The position numbers were made by a program, and so were the translations under genes. A stretch of DNA of 64,000 nucleotides from Roseiflexus sp034432635 (GTDB taxonomy: Bacteria > Chloroflexota > Chloroflexia > Chloroflexales > Roseiflexaceae). Every line of letters begins with the position of its first letter. Positions within the stretch are counted from its first letter, which is position 1. Location: contig DAOUBK010000087.1 of NCBI GenBank assembly GCA_034432635.1, positions 1 through 64,000 on the forward strand, read 5' to 3'. A model generated the notes under the pieces. That model did not search any database, was not told the origin of the DNA, and worked only from the letters and a program-made list of their open reading frames with translations. Below are positions 61,578 through 64,000 of the stretch, in pieces.

Positions 61578-62299
61578 CGATGTGGAGTAGAGCCGATATT
61601 CACGTGCATACCCGCTACAGCGATGGACATAGTTCTGTCGCGCAGGTTCTCGAATATGCCGACCATATCGGCTTGCACGTTATTGCGATTACCGATCACG
61701 ACACTATCGACGGTGCACTCGAAGCGCGTCGCATGGCGTGCGGCTTCAACGTCGAGGTCATTGTCGGCGAAGAAGTATCCACTGCCGATGGTCACCTGCT
61801 GGTACTGTTTCTCGAACGCGCGCTTCCTCCGGGACGACCTGCGGCGGAAACCATTGCCGCTGCCCACAAACAGGGCGCGCTTTGCATTGTCGCCCATCCC
61901 TTCGACTGGCTGGTCTCGTCGTTTGGTGCTGCACTGATCCGTCATTGTGGAGGCGAGCACCGCTCCTGGCATGTCGATGGTGTGGAGGTCTTCAATGCCA
62001 GCCTGCCATTTCCCGCGATGAACGCACGCGCTTCTCTTGCGGCGGCTGCCCTTGGATTACCCGCCTGCGGCGGCAGCGATGCCCACCACCTTTCGACTGT
62101 AGGACTTGGGTATACCCTCTTTCCCGGCACAGGCGCCGATGACCTGCGGCAGGCGATCATCCGTGGCGAGGTGCGCGCCGGTGGACGAGCCTGGACGGCA
62201 GGGCACTACGCTGCTGTCGCCGGGTTACGTGCCCGTCGTGGTCTTGCGCGCGCAGCACGGATTGTAACCCGTCCAGTACGTCCGCGCCGCGTCGCCTGA
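61574..62299 (+). CDS. PHP-domain phosphoesterase
   Basis: A 241-aa metal-dependent phosphoesterase. The four PHP motifs are visible: RADIHVHTRYSDGHSSV, VIAITDHDTIDGALEA, CIVAHPFDWL and GSDAHHLSTVGLGYTLF. Metal ligands His, Asp and Glu (VIVGEEVST) appear intact. It resembles stand-alone nucleoside-3',5'-bisphosphate or small RNA exonucleases of the RNase AM/YciV group, but is shorter. It starts inside the stop codon of the GT4 and is translationally coupled to it. Confidence 0.88.
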   Translation: MTMWSRADIHVHTRYSDGHSSVAQVLEYADHIGLHVIAITDHDTIDGALEARRMACGFNVEVIVGEEVSTADGHLLVLFLERALPPGRPAAETIAAAHKQGALCIVAHPFDWLVSSFGAALIRHCGGEHRSWHVDGVEVFNASLPFPAMNARASLAAAALGLPACGGSDAHHLSTVGLGYTLFPGTGADDLRQAIIRGEVRAGGRAWTAGHYAAVAGLRARRGLARAARIVTRPVRPRRVA

Positions 62300-62405
62300 T
62301 AGGCACTCTATAGTGCGGCTTTGCATCCCGCACCCGGCGCACCGTCCGGGTGGGATAGATATGGTTGCACTATGTGGGGCACGTCGCCCTGCCCACGGTG
62401 TCTTG

Positions 62406-62414
62406 TGGTATGAT
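62406..62414 (+). promoter_or_regulatory. Extended -10 promoter for the SpoU methyltransferase
   Basis: TGGTATGAT matches an extended -10 element; no good -35 was found. It implies that the start codon lies beyond about 62420. No other feature was seen in the 280 bp between the PHP gene and 62580. Confidence 0.5.
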
Positions 62415-62579
62415 TGGGGCAGACTCAATCGAGGGGGACACACATCCGCGCATGTGGTTGTTGCGTCACCACAAAATTGCGTACTGCTGTGTTATACCTG
62501 CACACCTGTGGCGGCTCCGCTTGCAGATCGTCACACCGCGGTCCACCTATGGCGCGCGCTGCCCTGCCCTCCACTCCCA

Positions 62580-63410
62580 TTGGGCGCACCCTCAGCAGCA
62601 CAAAGGGATCCGATCGTCGCACGTTTGCGTAATCTTGGTCACGCGGCAGGGCGGCGCGCGCGCAGGCAATTTCTTGCCGATGGTCTCCTACTTGCATCCC
62701 GCACGCTCGATGATCTGTCGGTGGAAGATATGTTCTACACTGCTGGATTGCTGCGCAATCCGGAAGGCGCCGCACTTCTGCAACGCGCAGCCGAACAGGG
62801 TGTCGCAGCCTATCGTATTTCCGACGGATTGATGGGATTGATCACGCCTGCCCGCCCCATTCCCGTCATTGTGACTGCCATCTGGGGACAGGTGCGCGAT
62901 GTTGCGGCATATCGTCCCGGCAAACAGGCTGTGATCCTGGTCGCCGAGCAGATCAGTAACCCTGAAAACCTGGGCAGGACACTGCGCACCGCCGATGCTG
63001 CCGGTGCTGAAGCAGTGGTGGTTGCCGGCGGCGCCGATCCATTGAACCGTGAATGTGTACGCGCCGCGCGTGGCGCTGTGGGACGCATTCCGATCTACGC
63101 ATGTAGTGATCTCCCATCCTGGATCGCAGCCACGCGTCAACGTGGCGTCCATGTTGTCGGCGCAAGCGGAAACGTCGAGCGTGAACTGTACGATATCGAT
63201 CTGCCGATCCCGCTGGCAATCGTCGTCGGCAATGAAACCGAGGGTCTGACTGATGCAACGTTCGCTGCCTGTTCGTCGCTCGTGCGCATCCCGATGGCGC
63301 CAGGGCAGGATTCGCTGAATGTCGGAGTGGCTGCCGGGGTGTTGCTGTACGACGTCGTGCGGCGAAGTGGACGGTGGAGACGTACAGCGCACCCCCATGT
63401 GGACTGTTAG
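62580..63410 (+). CDS. TrmH/SpoU-family RNA 2'-O-methyltransferase
   Basis: A methyltransferase with the knotted SPOUT fold, modifying tRNA or rRNA ribose. An N-terminal substrate-binding domain (DPIVARLRNLGHAAGRRARR to LITPARPIPVIV) is followed by motif 1 in NPENLGRTLRTADAAG, motif 2 in LAIVVGNETEGLTDA and motif 3 in IPMAPGQDSLNVGVAAGVLLYD. The start is uncertain: the frame is open to 62313. TTG 62580 gives 276 aa, the usual length, while GTG 62508 and 62454 are alternatives lacking good ribosome sites. The RNA target is unknown. Confidence 0.85.
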   Translation: MGAPSAAQRDPIVARLRNLGHAAGRRARRQFLADGLLLASRTLDDLSVEDMFYTAGLLRNPEGAALLQRAAEQGVAAYRISDGLMGLITPARPIPVIVTAIWGQVRDVAAYRPGKQAVILVAEQISNPENLGRTLRTADAAGAEAVVVAGGADPLNRECVRAARGAVGRIPIYACSDLPSWIAATRQRGVHVVGASGNVERELYDIDLPIPLAIVVGNETEGLTDATFAACSSLVRIPMAPGQDSLNVGVAAGVLLYDVVRRSGRWRRTAHPHVDC

Positions 63411-63714
63411 TACGCTTGCATCTCAATATATGCAGCCTGCCGGGTCGCTTGAATGACTGCTACGGCTGAGGAGCTGCGCGTATGCGAGTTTGCCTTATTC
63501 TACTCAGAACTGAACCCTGTCATCCATCAGCAAACCTAGAACGCCTGTTCCGCGAATCGCTTCGCTCGCTACCCTCGCCGCGCAGCAGTCAAAATACGAG
63601 CTGCTCATCGCACACGATCGCCCGATAAGAGAAGAGATGAAGGATGGATCACGAAGAAGTGGGGCGTTTCTGGAATGCCAATGCCGAAAACGCAGCAATT
63701 CAGATGTTCAATGC
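63411..63714. other. Gap of about 300 bp with a methyltransferase N-terminus remnant
   Basis: No intact gene is seen. On the plus strand, an ATG at 63644 starts MDHEEVGRFWNANAENA, which resembles the N-terminus of class I SAM methyltransferases of the MDHExVxxFWNxNAxxW type. After about 17 residues the similarity ends. It is probably the stub of a deleted gene. Confidence 0.4.
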
Positions 63715-64000
63715 TCAGTTCCCGGTTTCTGCTGCTCCACCCGTCAAAAATCTGACAATCGCCTCATTCACGTCCGCAGCACGCTCTTCGTAAGGTAAAT
63801 GCCCAGTGCGTTCATAGACGATCAAACGAGCATTGGAGAGAATGCGTTCCAGGCGTCGACCCTCGTCCACGGGAAAGACCGTGTCGCCATCGCCCCACAG
63901 CAGGAGTGTCGGCTGACCGATTAACGACAGATTGGCGGGAACCGGCAACTGACCATCCTTTGGCGAACGCGCCTGCCAGACCTGCGCAGCCGCAGTTCCC
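63715..64000 (-). CDS. Alpha/beta hydrolase, C-terminal part (cut by window edge)
   Basis: The frame is open from the right edge to a stop at 63715, showing 94 residues. LSLIGQPTLLLWGDGDTVFP carries the catalytic-acid region of the alpha/beta-hydrolase fold, and LIVYERTGHLPYEER carries the catalytic His. The nucleophile part lies outside the window. It ends with a helix typical of the family (NEAIVRFLTGG). Substrate unknown. Confidence 0.8.
   Translation of the reverse strand, partial: GTAAAQVWQARSPKDGQLPVPANLSLIGQPTLLLWGDGDTVFPVDEGRRLERILSNARLIVYERTGHLPYEERAADVNEAIVRFLTGGAAETGN

Noticed and set aside
62365..62832. A 155-codon plus-strand frame overlapping the start of the SpoU gene.
   Set aside because: His/Arg/Ser-rich without motifs; the overlapping SpoU frame has clear domain sequence. 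Its existence only shows that the SpoU start is uncertain.

Overview
The window looks like chromosome of a filamentous anoxygenic phototroph of the Chloroflexota, most probably a Roseiflexus-type organism. This rests on a lipoprotein type-1 copper protein of the auracyanin kind, GC-rich coding sequence, many secreted proteins with Pro/Thr linkers, and heavy use of REC/GGDEF/EAL and hybrid-kinase signalling. Species assignment is inference, since no rRNA is present.

Region 1 (1-24034, all minus strand) is an exopolysaccharide or O-antigen-like locus. From upstream to downstream it holds a GT2, a degenerate-GGDEF membrane protein, a short priming sugar-phosphate transferase, GT4 and GT2 enzymes, a Wzz-like chain-length protein, an O-antigen-ligase/polymerase-like protein, a beta-propeller protein, a Wzx-type flippase, further GTs and GmhA. 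It continues with a promoter-led sugar-modification cassette (GT2, RfbF, SDR, two C-methyltransferases) and ends in a large secreted beta-rich protein cut by the window edge. Many joins are 1-4 bp overlaps, so translation is probably coupled.

Region 2 (24.2-31.0 kb) is mixed: a SIS-domain sugar isomerase, auracyanin with its own promoter and terminator, a bacterial PH-domain protein, a decayed histidine kinase, a small zinc-ribbon protein, a beta-helix surface protein and a serine beta-lactamase-like hydrolase.

Region 3 (31.1-33.8 kb) is the most interesting. An ANTAR response regulator is preceded by a good promoter and two identical hairpin repeats 61 bp apart. It is followed by a complete ribosome-mediated attenuator: sigma70-type promoter, a 26-codon leader peptide containing Tyr-Tyr-Phe-Trp-Phe-Trp-Tyr-Phe, and mutually exclusive RNA pairings 1:2, 2:3 and 3:4 ending in a terminator. 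The attenuator precedes aroH (chorismate mutase) and aroF (DAHP synthase), the natural targets for sensing all three aromatic amino acids at once.

Region 4 (33.8-49.8 kb) holds secreted PPC-domain, FG-GAP and CSLREA proteins, an alpha/beta hydrolase, a heterodimeric ABC exporter with one degenerate ATP site, PspC and RodA. It also holds two more decayed loci, a LuxR/MalT-type regulator and a DUF5317-like gene joined to a kinase fragment. Region 5 (49.9-58.1 kb) has two tandem tRNA-Ala genes (CGC and GGC), an MDR oxidoreductase, and a three-gene signalling operon (REC-PAS-PAS-GGDEF-EAL, a LacI-sensor hybrid kinase, and REC with a Cys-rich tail). Region 6 (58.3-64 kb) has MscL, GT2, a VTT-domain membrane protein, GT4, a PHP phosphoesterase, a SpoU-family RNA methyltransferase and a partial alpha/beta hydrolase.
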